Assembly: GCA_017893485.1 (NCBI GenBank) | Contig: CM030368.1 | Span: 171,805,004-171,869,003, forward strand | Source: Hemerocallis citrina | Taxonomy: Eukaryota > Streptophyta > Magnoliopsida > Asparagales > Asphodelaceae | Direction: 5' to 3' | DNA length: 64,000 nucleotides | In this document: positions 33,688 through 45,604 of the stretch, piece by piece | Layout: the number at the start of each line of letters is the position of its first letter | Numbering within the stretch: the stretch's first letter is position 1 | Program-made: the position numbers and the translations under genes | The notes under the pieces: model-generated | Database searches by the model: none | What the model saw: only the letters and a program-made list of their open reading frames with translations | What the model was told of the DNA's origin: nothing

Positions 33688-36600
33688 TGTAGCGCCCCGA
33701 ATTTCTAATATAATAATTTAGAAAATACATGGCACAATCCCAGCATCAACTTCAATGTAACAGTACACATAGCCCAAAAACACAAATAATTTTTATTCCA
33801 ACACTCTTTTTCAAATGCAGCGGAAATACAAACACCTTGAATTAAAAACATTCTTTTTACAACACTTCTCTTTACAAAAATTACACAAGGCTCTATTACA
33901 TTACTTATAATCTTCAAAGCTAACTCAAGCGTACAAACCCCCAAACTCTAAGAAGCAACCTGCAACATATGAGGCTAGAGATGATCCCTAACCCCCAAAA
34001 CTAAAAGGGTCAGCCATAAATGGTGTGAGTGACATAAAAACAAACAACATAATTTAATCGTAAAACATAAGGTCATCAACAATATATATTAACCACAGTG
34101 ATAAATGAATGAGAAATAACAAAGATGTAAAGCATGAAAACATCATAGAATGAAAACAACAAGTGCATCTAGTCTAAGTGTCAAGTGTAGGAAAACTGAA
34201 AAAACACATGCACAAAACCAAGTCAAGACAACACAAAATCTATATGCGGACTCTCTAATGCATACTTGTCGAAGTCTATGCATCCCATTCTACATAGGTT
34301 CGGTGCAAGCCCTTAACGTCTTCACTTCATAGGGTTCAATCCCCCGCTATGCAACTAATCCTATCACGATGACTACTACGAGATAAAGATAAACCGTGAG
34401 AATTAGCCCATGCCTGATAATTCCGGAGATGGATCCCACATCTCAGGTATTTTACCTGGATAATTTCGGAGATCATCCCACATCTAAACATAGACACATC
34501 ATCACATGAATACCCCATGTGCATTGCCTCGACTTTGATAATTCCGGAGATCAATCCCACATTTCAAGCAAACCACTTGGATAATTCCGGAGATATATCT
34601 CACATCTCAGGTAATTTACCTGGATAATTCCGGAGATAAATTCCACATCTCAAGATAGTTACTTGGATAATTCTGGAGATTAAATCCCACATCTAAAGCC
34701 ATACTGAGGTGCATAACCCATGTTCCCGTTCATCATATCACCACTAGTTCCTGTCCTTATCATTTGGGTTATTTAATTACTCAACGAATCTCCTAGAGTA
34801 GTGTACCCTACCGGACTAAAATCAAAACTGAATAACTGAAATGCCTCTACGGGCCTCAACTAAATAACTCAACACCGGTATACTAGGGTCACGCATCTCT
34901 AGAGACTCAAACTCAATATCTAAACCAAAGTCCCACTAAACAAAGTGACTCAACTGAATGTCTTAAATGAAATACTTAACTGAATATCTTACAATAGACT
35001 GAATTGTCTGGGAACCAAACACTCAACGAACACTCAAGTTACAAAAGTCCATCAGTACCAGTCGACTTCAGCTGAGGTAAGTCGACTGTCCAGAAGGACA
35101 AATATCCAAAATTTTACAAAAATAAACTAAGTCATAGCAGTCGACTTAAAAAGAGAATCGGTCGACTTACCCGAGGTAAATCCCAATAAATTTCATAAAA
35201 ATATTCTAAGTATATAAGTCGACTTAAAGGAGGTATAGGTCGACTGTCCAGACAAGAAACTGACATAATTTTACACAGTAAGTTATAAGTACGCCAGTCG
35301 ACTGACAAGGATCTCAGTCGGCTATCCAGATCGAATTTAAAAAGGCTAATGATACAACAGTAGGGTCTTAACAGTCAACTGAGAAGTCTACCAGTCGACT
35401 GTCGGCCCACGGTTTACATAATTTAGATCTGAATACAAAATCAAAACTGGGGTTTTCTAAAGATTCATTGTTTATGATAATAGTTCAACTAATCCTTATT
35501 ATGGATATATTACTCAAAACTTCAAATGTCAAAACTCAAGTTTTCATGTTCTAGATCACTAATTCTTTCATTAGAGTTTCTCAATACTAAGTTTCTATCA
35601 CAACTCTCAATAAAAATTTGATTTACAATATATAAGATCAGATGTTCACCATCCGATCATAGCCATACTCAAATCTTAATCATATCTCTAGCAATACGAT
35701 TTTATAACCAAGGATCTACTAATCATTCGTAGATTTCACAACATGGTATAAACAACAATCATTATTCAATTCACATGAATCATACCACAATACAAGATCT
35801 ATATTATTCACAACACCAAATCAAACAACAATGCCACTCGCATACCTAGATCAATAACAAGACAAATTTATACCATTCACAAAAACAAAACAAAACACAC
35901 AATGTCACTCACATAAATTAAACAACAAAACATATTTATATCACTCACCTTTAATTAAGAAGATTCAACGAAAAGGTCTTCCTTTTGCTAGATCCAAACT
36001 TCTTCTTTCTCCACCAAAACAAATCTCCAAAATTCTGTATATTCTCCGCAATGACGGCTGTAAAATCCTTTTAAATACAGGCCGGGATTGAAAGGAATTA
36101 GGGTTTTTGAAGTACTTTTGCAAAATGGTCCCTTTTCAATTTATTACTTCATATATATAACCTTCCTTAGTTAAAATAAGTTAAATAAATCAAAAGTAAA
36201 TAAAATCCTTTTACCACTGAGTTTTCCAACAACCCAGCACGGCCCAGAGATAAGAAAATTCCGGATTTACACTCAGGGTGGTGATTTTGCACTCAGGGTG
36301 GCGATTTTGCACAAAAACCCTCCCTTTTGTAATATTTGCAATTACATCATAAAATATTTATAAAAATCCAGAAAAATCAGAAATAATATCTAGTAATACA
36401 TATTCTATTTTCCAATCAAAATATTTGACCTTTACTTTCCAGAAAAACATTTGCACAAGATTCTACATAAATTTCATATTTGCAAAAACACCCTTTTTGT
36501 TTAAATCTTCACCAAATCGACTTTAAATAAAATACAAATATATTTAGATTTAAATGCTAACCATGGGAAACCAAAATATCAGTAAAAACGAATTTTCATA

Positions 36601-36888
36601 GTTTATTTAAGATCCAAACGACTTTTTACATAAAAGTCCCTCTCTTTCGAGATATTTGTAAAAATAGTTTCTTTATTCAGAAAAATCCCAAAATTTAGAA
36701 TATAATCCATTGTAATTAGGAGAATCTACTAAAAATATAAAATTGGTTATTTTCACCAAAAGTATTTGCACGTGTTTCGCACGTGTAAAAAGATAAATCT
36801 TTAGAAAATATTTATTAAATTTCCAGAAAATCATTTTAATTCATTTTCAAATATTTAAAATAATATTTGAAAATACCGGGGTTCTACA
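33688..36888 (-). mobile_element. Solo LTR, Tekay-like, GTCGAC family, reverse
   Basis: Plus-strand ends TGTAGCGCCCCG and CGGGGTTCTACA, with perfect TAAAT on both sides (33683-33687 and 36889-36893). On the minus strand it starts TGTAGAACCCCGGTATTTTC, like the 25970 LTR. It has paired CACGTG (36776-36789), a TATA-like box (36070-36077), donor-like AAAG/GTGAGT (35943-35948) and about nine GTCGAC sites at 35055-35400, in the same order as the 25970 copy. A 45-50 bp tandem array (ATAATTCCGGAGAT...CCCACATCTCAGG) is at about 34400-34700. No coding. Confidence 0.9.
34400..34700 (-). repeat. 45-50 bp tandem array inside solo LTR
   Basis: About six units built on GATAATTCCGGAGAT and CCCACATCTCAGG. 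The unit resembles the ATACTGGAGA...CCCACTCCGCAGATC array of the LARD-like LTRs (8817-9070 and 32385-32640). Confidence 0.7.
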
Positions 36889-37669
36889 TAAATAATCAGG
36901 GTTTAGCATCAAGAATTATGTTTACCTTAAAACAACGAATAAACATGAAAAAAAATCTCAACTTTAAAATCAATCAAGCATGAATTTAATAGCATACAAT
37001 AAGTTCTAATTATCTCTACAAATCACCATCATCTACAAGTTAAATGCATGATCATCAATCAATTTTATAGACCCCAAATAAGATCTTTATCAATTAGAAA
37101 TTTGTATTTGTACGTTCATGACAATCTCCAAGTCATAATATTAAAACCCAATATTTAATACACAATCCACCATCATACAACAAGTTCATACATCAAGATG
37201 AGTTCTTCTATGTGTCTAACATCAATAACATTCTTTTCCTTTTTTAAACATGATAATCATAACATCAATAGAGTTCTAATTCCATGAAAAATATCAATAC
37301 CACATTCATTCTCATGCTTACATCCATTAAAACTTTAAGAATCTAAAATATGAAATTAATTATAATTAAAACAATGAATTCTCTTATAAAAATTGCAACT
37401 TTTTAATCAACCAAGCAATGAATTTGCGTGTGTTCAATGGTCTATAAATTATCATAACAAATACCCATCAACTACTGTAAACTCAATGATCATACAAGTA
37501 TTTTTTGTAAATCAGAACAAGTTCTTTCATGCATCACCAATCTCTAACATCAATAAATAATTTATACATGGTAATCACATCTTAATTAGGGTTCTTATTC
37601 ATGAAGATGTTATTTGACTACTCATTCATTGAGATATACCCTCTAATAGATCCACATGAAGTTTCATAA

Positions 37670-38095
37670 TGTAACGCCCCACCCCAATATTCAGACAATT
37701 TATTTATTTTTATTTATTATTTATAATATAACTGCCTATGACAGGATATCTCTCAAAAGGTGGTTAACCAATTAGGTGACTCTTGATCACAGAAAATTAT
37801 ATTTATTATTTATTAATCTTGTTAAACTTCCGATATGGGATCAAATCAATTCACATCCGCTGCCCTCTTTGCGCTGATGTCAACGAGTAGAAACCCCCTC
37901 CTTGGGTGGGCCCCCCACTCCCACGTCACACGCCATAAGCACGTAGCGCTTCACTCCTGCACGTGGGCCCTCTACCTGCCACGTGGCAGCACTGAAGCAG
38001 CAGCAGCCTGCTGCTGCTTGCCCCAGGGCCCCATGGTAGCATCAAATCCCATACAAACCCCCCATAGAAATCTCTATGGGGCATCCACCAATTCC

Positions 38096-38155
<60 letters not shown>

Positions 38156-38189
38156 CTATTATATCTCTCTGAAATTACGGGGTGTTACA
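37670..38189 (-). mobile_element. Solo LTR of the TRIM family, reverse
   Basis: Ends TGTAACGCCCC and GGGGTGTTACA, with perfect CATAA on both sides (37665-37669 and 38190-38194). On the minus strand it matches the TRIM LTR at 4740/5563: CCCGTAATTTC near the start, a TA run, and the shared GATCAAGAGTCACC and GGTTAACCACCTTT strings. The TA run (38101-38152) is much longer than in the TRIM. Confidence 0.85.
38101..38152. repeat. (TA)n microsatellite
   Basis: Uninterrupted TA run inside the TRIM-family solo LTR, at the same place as the shorter run at about 5603-5630. Confidence 0.95.
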
Positions 38190-38541
38190 CATAATCGTGC
38201 AAAATCTTAACATATATCATACTTGATCAATCATCATTTTCTACAAGCATAAAACAACTCAGGAGATAAGAAGTACCACCCACCTCAAAGAATATCAATG
38301 TAGAACAATAATAATAAGAATGAAAAGCTCATCCTCCTCCTTGCGAAAATCCAAAGATCGAAGCCTCCAAAACTCCAAGATAAAATTAAAGAAGATGATA
38401 TTTTTTTTTGGTTCCAAAACAGGGGAAACAGATGCTGTTATCTATTATAGGCCGGGACTGCAATATCTAGAGTTTTACAAAGATTTTACAAAACTCCCCC
38501 CCTCCCCCCCCCCGCCCGCCCCAAAAAAATAAAATAAAATT

Positions 38542-38543
<2 letters not shown>

Positions 38544-38598
<55 letters not shown>
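38544..38598. repeat. (AT)n microsatellite
   Basis: Nearly pure AT run in the LARD-like right LTR. The left LTR lacks it at the matching position. Confidence 0.95.
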
Positions 38599-39288
38599 CT
38601 TCCAAATCAAGTAGTTAATCTAAGCAAATAAGGTAAGATTTTAATCTCCCTGATTTGGTCTTCCCACATGCCGCCAAGGGGTTTCAAAATTCAAAATTTG
38701 CCTTTGAGTAACAATTTTACACAAAAGTCCTTCACTTTGAAATATTTGCAAACATGCCATAAATCATTCATAAAAATCCAGAAAATTTAGAATCATTATC
38801 TATTAATAAAAATTATTTTTTCCAAATAAATTTTCTGACATTTTATTCTCCAGGAAGAATATTTGCAATAAAGTCCCCAACAATCCCAAAATTGCATAAA
38901 TATATATACTCAATAAAATAAAATAAAATCAAATTAGGGAGATAAAATATCTCCCCCCAATCTCTAAACTGTCAAACCGACATACCAAAATAGTCCAACC
39001 AAAATTTGAATTCAAATTTTGCTTCCAAACTATATTTTGCATAAAAGACTTTTTCTGTCAAAGTATTTACAAAATAGTTTCTTTATTCAGAAAAATACAA
39101 AAATTTAAAATGTACTCAATTATAAATAGGAGATTTTTTTTCAGAAATTCAAAAGTAGAAATTTTCACCTCAAAATATTTGCACGTGTAAAAATGTCAAT
39201 TTTACAAAAACTCAAAATTATTAAATAAATTAATTTAAAAGTTATTTATTAATCCAAAATTTTGTATTTCAAATTACGAGGTGTTACA

Positions 39289-39854
39289 ATTTTTTTCCAG
39301 GTTAGGACTTTCGCCTAAATCCGGGGGGAGAAGAAACAAAGATGTTATTCAACTAGAGAAGATACAAGAACATTACAGTTCTCACCACGACCATCTCTCA
39401 AACCTCACTAGAAAATACTAGTTGTTTACAATAAAAAATATCTCGAACTCTTATCTATAAAGTACTCTCTCTTGGCTTTCAATGAAGGCCAATTACAATA
39501 ATATATATAGAGATCTAGAGAAACCATAGTTTCATATCTTGATATAATAGCCAAAAGATTTTGCTGAAAGGCCGTACGATCTAACTTGAAGAGCATGTTC
39601 GGGATTCAATCGAATCCCCTAGAACCAAACCTGAAAACTGCATCAGCCGCGTGTGCGTTTGACTGCCAAACTTGCGGTTGACCCACTTGACCTCTCACCA
39701 ACTCGAAGCGGTGTCAGTCGGTTGAATAATCATTCGCACATGCCCCTCTTGCTGCTGCTGTTTGGCTTGCTTCCACTCCGCTTCGATCGCCTCGATTTCT
39801 CCTCGCTTCATCGTTCTCTTTTTCTAACTTAGTATGCAAGACATAAACTCAACA
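39289..39854 (-). repeat. Copia-1 5' LTR, right fragment
   Basis: Resumes the LTR broken at 8142. It matches 4630-4739 and 6039-6498 (for example TCGAATCCCCTAGA and TTAGTATGCAAGACATAAACT) and ends TCAACA before the ATCAC duplication. Confidence 0.85.
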
Positions 39855-40158
39855 ATCACATGCAATGTCTTTCACTTAAAAATGTGTACAGATATGTCAT
39901 GGAATTTGAAGTGCATCCAAAAGAAATTGAGAGCCTTAGACCATGACATGGAAACCAATTGGGAATAAATTTTGATTTAATTTTGTTCTTCATTCCTCAA
40001 ATATTTGAATCTCGCCATTTTCCGAGATTGATTTACTCCACTTTTTAAATTAAATAGTTGACATACACATGGAGAGCATCCATCCTATATAGAATTGCAT
40101 CATATTCTATCTAGATAGGACCTAATCGCACCATGCTTAGCACATTAACCAAACAATC
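39855..40158. other. Old unassigned DNA between Copia-1 and Copia-3
   Basis: No coding or RNA signal. It contains the right arm of the inverted repeat that matches about 3975-4012, so it was within about 1 kb of 3949-4518 before Copia-1 inserted. Confidence 0.4.
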
Positions 40159-40728
40159 TGTCGGCAAAGTTGGTGGGAGGGCCCCACCACACCAAACAAG
40201 TTTGAAAAAAAACAGGAAAAAAACAATGGAAGGACAGTGCCGACAAGCCACAAAATTTGACAACTCTCATGGAGGGGAAGGTGGAGATGCTGATAGCTTT
40301 GTCCGTTGCTCCTCTCCTATCCCTATAAATATGGAGTTTCAGGAAAGTGGAAGAAGCAGAGCTGACTGAGAATTAAAGAAAAAGAAAAAGTGAGGGATTA
40401 AGTAAATAGAATAGTACAAGAGTGTTCTCAAGAGGGATAAAATTGTGATCCCTTAGAGATAATTTATATACTTATATTTTTCCTCAAATTTGTGAGAGAG
40501 TGTTTCTCCTATTATAGAAGAGAGTGAAAATTGTACTTTTCTTATATTTGGAGAGATGGTATTGTAATCCCTACTTTCAATAGTAAAATCTCACTACCTT
40601 GCCCGTGGTTTTTACCTAATCTCCTTTAAATGGTGGTTTTTCACATAAAATATCTGTGTCCACTTGATTTCCACTTTCTCAATTTCACTTTAGTTGTGTG
40701 GTAATTTCTGCCCATAACTTTTCTAACA
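40159..40728 (+). repeat. Copia-3 5' LTR
   Basis: Pairs with 52463-53024, with shared GTGGGAGGGCCCCACCACACC near the start. A promoter-like TATAAATA is at about 40323. Confidence 0.85.
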
Positions 40729-40766
40729 GTGGTATCAGAGCTTTGGTTGCGGGGTGTGAAACAGAA

Positions 40767-41420
40767 ATGTCGACTACAACAAAGTTCGATGTTGAGAAAT
40801 TCAACGTGAGTAATTTTCTCGTTGTGGAAAATAAAGATCAAGGTCATCTTGAAGAAGGAAAATTGCTGGGTAGCAATTGGAGATAGACCCACGGAGATCA
40901 CAGACGATGGCAAGTGGAACGAGATGGACGGCAATGCAATTGCCGATGTGCGCTTGGCACTAGCTGATGGTGTGCTATCCAATGTGTCTGAGAAGAAGAT
41001 AGCAAAGGAGATTTGGGATACTCTGATAAGATTGTATGAGGTCAAGTCACTTCACAACAAGATCTTCTTAAAGAGGAGACTGTACACTCTTATAATTGCG
41101 GAAGACTGACCACATCAACACCCTGAATATTTTAATTTCACAACTTACATCAATGGGTTGCAAAAATAGAGCCAACTGAATGTGCGAATCTTCTACTTCA
41201 AAGTCTACCTGACTCGTATGATCAACTCATCATCAACCTGATGAACAAAATCCTGTTGGACTATCTAGTTTTCGACGAAGTTGTAGATGCTGTTCTGGAA
41301 GAAGAGACCATGCCCAAGAACAAGGAAGACGGACATGAAAGTTCGTAGAAAGTGAAAGCTTTGATGGTGATGAGAGGGAGATCAAAGGATTGTTGGCTCA
41401 AGAAGAAGAGTGGAGACCCT
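40767..41420 (+). pseudogene. Copia-3 gag pseudogene
   Basis: ATG at 40767, 27 bp past the primer site, starts MSTTTKFDVEKFNVSNF, typical of this copia gag type. A frameshift soon follows. The 40822-41109 frame continues with DGNAIADVRLALADGVLSNV and LYEVKSLHNKIFLKRRLYTL. More gag follows at about 41150-41340 (in shifted frames, ESTNLLLQSLPDSYDQ-like), then the nucleocapsid region near 41380, where the first cysteines of the knuckle are not clearly kept. Not translatable as one protein. Confidence 0.75.
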
Positions 41421-41539
41421 GAGTCATCAAATGCTTTAGGGAATGTGGCGAGTACCCAGTATGATGGTGAAGTTATATACAGTGAGGCAAAATGGTGGTT
41501 GGAGGCAGAAAGCAGTTCTCTGACGTCTGGTTATTAGAC

Positions 41540-41882
41540 TCAGAAGCAATATAGCACATGAATTCCCAGAGAGAGTTGTTCCACACATACGAACCCAATC
41601 TCCGGACAATCTGTACACATGGGTGATGATCATGCTTTGGAAATCGCTGGTATTGGTACTATCAAGCTCAAAATGTTTGACGTTACGGTTTGCACCATCC
41701 AGGAGGTACGACACGTGAAGGTCTTGAGGACAAATCTATTGTCTTTGGGACATATAGACAGCCTTGGATGTAAGACCCATGTTGAAAATAGGTTCATAAA
41801 GATTGTCAGAGGCGCACTTGTGGTCATGAAGGTAGAAAAGATTGAAGCAAATATATTCATGCTTAATGGAGAAACACTATAG
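41540..41882 (+). pseudogene. Copia-3 protease / pre-integrase remnant
   Basis: The DSGA-type active site is degraded near 41538, where a stop follows the GY codons. The 41619-41882 frame holds the protease flap and pre-integrase region (HALEIAGIGTIKLKMFD, VRHVKVLRTNLLSLGHIDSL). It runs in frame up to a stop just before the integrase zinc finger. Confidence 0.65.
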
Positions 41883-41899
41883 GAAGCTGATGTGTGTGT

Positions 41900-42612
41900 C
41901 GCATCGACCAGCAAGGGAGAAGAGTCAACAATGATGCGGCATCTCAAACTAGGCCATATGTCTGAATGCGGTTTAAAGATTCTCTCCAACCAGAAGTTGC
42001 TTCCAGGACTCAAATTGGTGAATCTACCATTTTGTGAGTATTGTGTTACAAATAAGCAGCATAGATTGTAGTTCAGCAGATCTGGAGGCAGGAGTAAATA
42101 TATTCTGGACTTGGTTCATTCTGATGTATGAGAATCACCAAAAATGTCCTTAGGAGGAGCAAAGTAATTTGTGTCTTTCATTGATGAACACTCCAAGAGA
42201 TTGTGGGTGTATCCAATCAAGAAGAAATCAGATGTGTTTCCAGTGTTCAAAGACTTCAAAACGCAGGTGGAACTTGAATCCAGAAAGAAGATCAAGTGCT
42301 TGATGACAGAAGATAATGGAAGGGAGTATACAGATGGCAAGTTTCCAGCACTATGTAAGTGAGAAGGTATCAAAAGACAGTTCACGGTCACATCCACACC
42401 TCAAAAAAATGGCATGACAGAGTGGATGAACAGAACTCTTGTAGAAAGGATGAGAGCTATGTTGCGGACTGCAGATCAACCAAACTCTTTTTGGGCAGAA
42501 GCAGCCAAAACTGCATATTATGTCATAAATCGGTCACCATCAATGGCAATAGAGCTGAAGACACCGATGGAGATGTGGATTGCCAAGATGGTGAATTACT
42601 CTACTTTACATG
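41900..42612 (+). pseudogene. Copia-3 integrase pseudogene, truncated
   Basis: The zinc-binding region HLKLGHMSECG...CEYC is at about 41940-42045. Core motifs follow: LVHSDV (about 42110), TEDNGREY (about 42309) and NGMTEWMNRTLVER (about 42405), so all three catalytic acids are still visible but separated by stops. The last recognisable copia residues are KMVNYSTLH, ending at about 42612, where the sequence switches to a reverse-oriented long LTR. Confidence 0.75.
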
Positions 42613-43489
42613 CGGACTGCAGGTCAACCGAACACCCCACGAGCGTCGCCATTGGGACGGTACTCTGGAGCAGTATCCACGCCCTTCATGACGCATCATG
42701 GGACATCCTGTGAATACTCTAATGCCGCCAATCCAATGACCCTCATACTCATATTTTTCTCTTACTTTCATCACATCTTCACTATATATCTAATCCTTAC
42801 AATTTTGTTTTTTTTAAAAGAAAATCATCACAACCTAGAGCTAGCTTACCCTACCGGACTTAAATCAAAACAACAGAGACAGTCAGCCTACCTGGCTACT
42901 TCTCAAGAGACGCTCAACCCTCAATGGTTAGCTCTTAAAATTATAAATAAAACTGCCGGTCACTAAGGTCTCGCCTAGCCTCTAGATTCCAACAACTATC
43001 TCTTTCTAGAGATCAACATTAAGTCGTAATCAATCTCAATTTAATCTTTCATTTTCTTTATTCATATCTCTTTCTCAAAAACATTTCTTTATAATCTCAT
43101 AACATGAGAACAATTCAATTCAACCATTTTATCAATTTCATCATTCATAACGTTGTATGTATTTCAAATAATCTCAATCAAGTATTAATAATTATATAAT
43201 CTCATTAGGAAGAAAATCTAATCACAATCCACATATTCATCTCTCTTTAAACATACAAGAGTCACACTCTTCAACAAAATGATTTCTTATTCCTTTAATC
43301 GAATTAAACTCGAGTTCTTAAACAATATTTAATGTAAAAATCCTCTTTTAATGGTCCCAAAATATCTCAAATGTTGTAGAATTAGTTTTCGTAAAGTCTA
43401 AACATTTTTAGAAATTTAAATAGGATTTTTCCCAAATTTTATTTCACTTCAAAACTCATGGAACCCATTAAAATAAAAAAAAAGAAAAC

Positions 43490-43720
43490 TTTGGGCGTCA
43501 TGGGGTTTCGAACCAGGCACACACGGCAGCAACAGTGACAGCTTTAATGGTGCCCCACTAACCAAGAAATCTCTGTGACTTATTTGTCACAAAGGCGAGC
43601 TGATACCCCTAAATATTTGCTCTCGGATTCTGGGTATTTTTAAACAAAACAAAACAAAAAAAATTGGGGATAGCCAATCTCGAACCCATGACCATTAAGC
43701 TCCGCCGAGCTACAGTAATA
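43490..43720 (-). other. Tandem tRNA-like units with intervening hairpin (copy D)
   Basis: Minus strand. Unit 1 has A-box-like TAGCTCGGCGG (43702-43712) and B-box-like GGTTCGAGAT (about 43678-43687). Unit 2 has A-box-like TTGGTTAGTGG (43555-43565) and B-box-like TGGTTCGAAAC (43505-43515). A hairpin GTGAC/GTCAC (43575-43579 and 43586-43590) lies between them. The sequence differs greatly from copies A-C but the layout is the same. Confidence 0.55.
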
Positions 43721-44020
43721 CTCTTAAAATGCACCCACTAACTAGTAGGGACAAGGTGACTAATTGATACAAGGCTCCGAAAAAAAAATACTTTTATATG
43801 TACTTCACTGTAATGAATTTTCCTTTAAGAAACTCAATTCTTCAATTGATTCGTACCTCTAAAAAATGTAATACTCTTAAAATGCACCCACTAACTAGTA
43901 GGGACAAGGTGACTAATTGATACAAGGCTCCGAAAAAAAAATACTTTTATATGTACTTCACTGTAATGAATTTTCCTTTAAGAAACTCAATTCTTCAATT
44001 GATTCGTACCTCTAAAAAAT
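43715..44020 (-). repeat. Perfect 153-bp tandem duplication
   Basis: 43715-43867 is repeated without any visible difference at 43868-44020. A very recent event or an assembly error. Confidence 0.95.
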
Positions 44021-44905
44021 GTAATTAGTTTTCCAGAGTACGCTTCTTTGAAAAAATATGTCACAAATGTTTTTAAATTCATAATTTCTCATTTCTTTTG
44101 CAAGATATTTCTTTAAAATGTATAAAAACACATATAGTTAATTTTCCCAAAACAAAATATTGTTTTTCATCAAAAATTCCTTTATAAAATTTCTATACTC
44201 ACATAAATAAATATTATTGAGATTAGATCCTCACTTCTTTGCCACATTAGCATCAAAAGTCATTTTTTTCCATATATTTGCATTATTTCAATTACTATTT
44301 TAATCGTGCATCATACAATCATAACTTACCAAACGACACATATTTTTGCATGCAAATATTCTAACAATCATCATAACAAACTTTGGACAATAAATTTAGC
44401 AATTCACATCTATCACATTAATTAAAATTTAGCAATCAATCTCTACAAAAACTAGCATGTAATTTTCATCATACTAATTCAAATTTAACGAATAAAATTA
44501 TATATTATCTACCATGCAATTTCTACTCCTATATTAGAAAGAATTTAAGAAACACCCACCCAAAGTTGAAGAGTTTGTAATTGTACTCAATTGAACTCCT
44601 AGGATTAGGAACTCCTAGAAAATCCCACTTCGGTCTCCTCGAAATCCGTGCACCAAAGGATTCCCCAATTCTCCTCAGCAAAGTACTCAGCACCTCCATC
44701 TCATTTCGGCAAGCAATACCCAGCATCTCTTCTTCATCTTTGTCTTTACATGTATACACTTATATATCTACCTATATATATGGTGGATAGGTATGGATTT
44801 GTGTAAGAGTAGGTGGAGTATGACAATGGATTTGCTTGATGGTTTTTGGGGCTTTCGGATTTGACAGGAGAGGAGAACGGAGAGATAGAGGTATAAATGT
44901 GTACA

Positions 44906-44906
<1 letters not shown>

Positions 44907-44971
<65 letters not shown>
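44907..44971. repeat. (AT)n microsatellite
   Basis: About 65 bp of uninterrupted AT in copy D, downstream (minus strand) of the intruding solo LTR. Shorter AT runs flank 45090-45115. Confidence 0.95.
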
Positions 44972-44973
<2 letters not shown>

Positions 44974-45604
44974 AATGTATTAGGTGTGAGTAGGTTTGAA
45001 GAAAAGAGATAGGGGATCTGACTTGATACTTTTGGTAGGAGGTAGGAGACAGGGGAAAGGAAGAAGGAGGGAGAGGTTAACTGTATCTATATATATATAC
45101 ATATATATATATATGCACACATTGAAATGTATGGTGGATAATAGGAGAAGGCAAAGTAGGAGCATGTCTTCATGCTGATGGGATTTGGGACTTTCAGCAG
45201 AGTAGAGAATAGGGAAAGGAGGAAGGGGTGAGGAGAAATGTCGGGTATTAGGTGTAATGCCCCGATTTTCATTTTTGAAAATTATTTATTTTGCACGTAG
45301 TGTGCACGTGCAATATTTTGGTAATATTAAATATTATGGTTATTTTCTTCATGATGGGTATTTCTATATATATATGTGCTCTTTAATTATTTTTAAGTAA
45401 AAGCCCTTTTTCAAATAGACAAAAGCCTTTGTTTTTAAAAGCCCAAATCTAATTTATTGGCTATCTTTTTATAATTATTATTTTGGCCCATAAACTAAAG
45501 CCCATGAGCTATTTTATTTTTAAATAGAACTTGTAATGTAGAATACATTTTAAAGATTATTTTTATGTAAAATATAATGTACAATTTTTAAATGGGGACC
45601 AAGT

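Larger units (their letters stand above)
8143..39288 (-). mobile_element. LARD-like non-coding gypsy element with ~3.8-kb LTRs
   Basis: Left LTR is 8143-11906 and right LTR 31690-39288, reducing to about 3.87 kb when two solo LTRs are removed. Minus-strand orientation is shown by a primer site TGGTATCAAAGCCTGC just left of 31690 and a purine tract (CTAAGGGGAGAGTGA) just right of 11906. Flanks are AATTT (8138-8142) and ATTTT (39289-39293), one mismatch. Once Gypsy-2 is removed only about 2.55 kb of interior remains, AT-rich and without any gag or pol domain. It fits the LARD description, or a chromovirus that lost its coding region. LTR ends of the TGTAAC(A/G)CC type resemble Tekay/Del; the lineage is inferred. 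Confidence 0.8.
31690..39288 (-). repeat. Right (5') LTR of the LARD-like element, twice interrupted
   Basis: Aligns with 8143-11906 from end to end, including the tandem array (about 32385-32640), the donor-like GAG/GTGGGT (about 38280) and the CACGTG near 39179-39190. It is split by solo LTRs at 33688-36888 and 37670-38189, and gained an AT microsatellite (38544-38598) and a C-run (about 38488-38515) absent from the left copy. Confidence 0.8.
4524..39854 (-). mobile_element. Copia-1: defective Ty1/copia element holding the nested block
   Basis: Both ends read TGTTAGGAAT...TCAACA/TAAACA in plus-strand order, flanked by a perfect ATCAC duplication (4519-4523 and 39855-39859). On the minus strand the 5' LTR is on the right (8041-8142 plus 39289-39854, about 668 bp once the insert is removed) and the 3' LTR on the left (4524-6498, about 671 bp without its TRIM). 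A tRNA-Met-type primer site (TGGTATCAGAGC) adjoins the 5' LTR just left of 8041, and a purine-rich tract (AAGGTGGAGAT) adjoins the 3' LTR. The 1.5-kb interior keeps only gag and a pre-integrase remnant. Integrase, reverse transcriptase and RNase H are missing. Confidence 0.85.
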
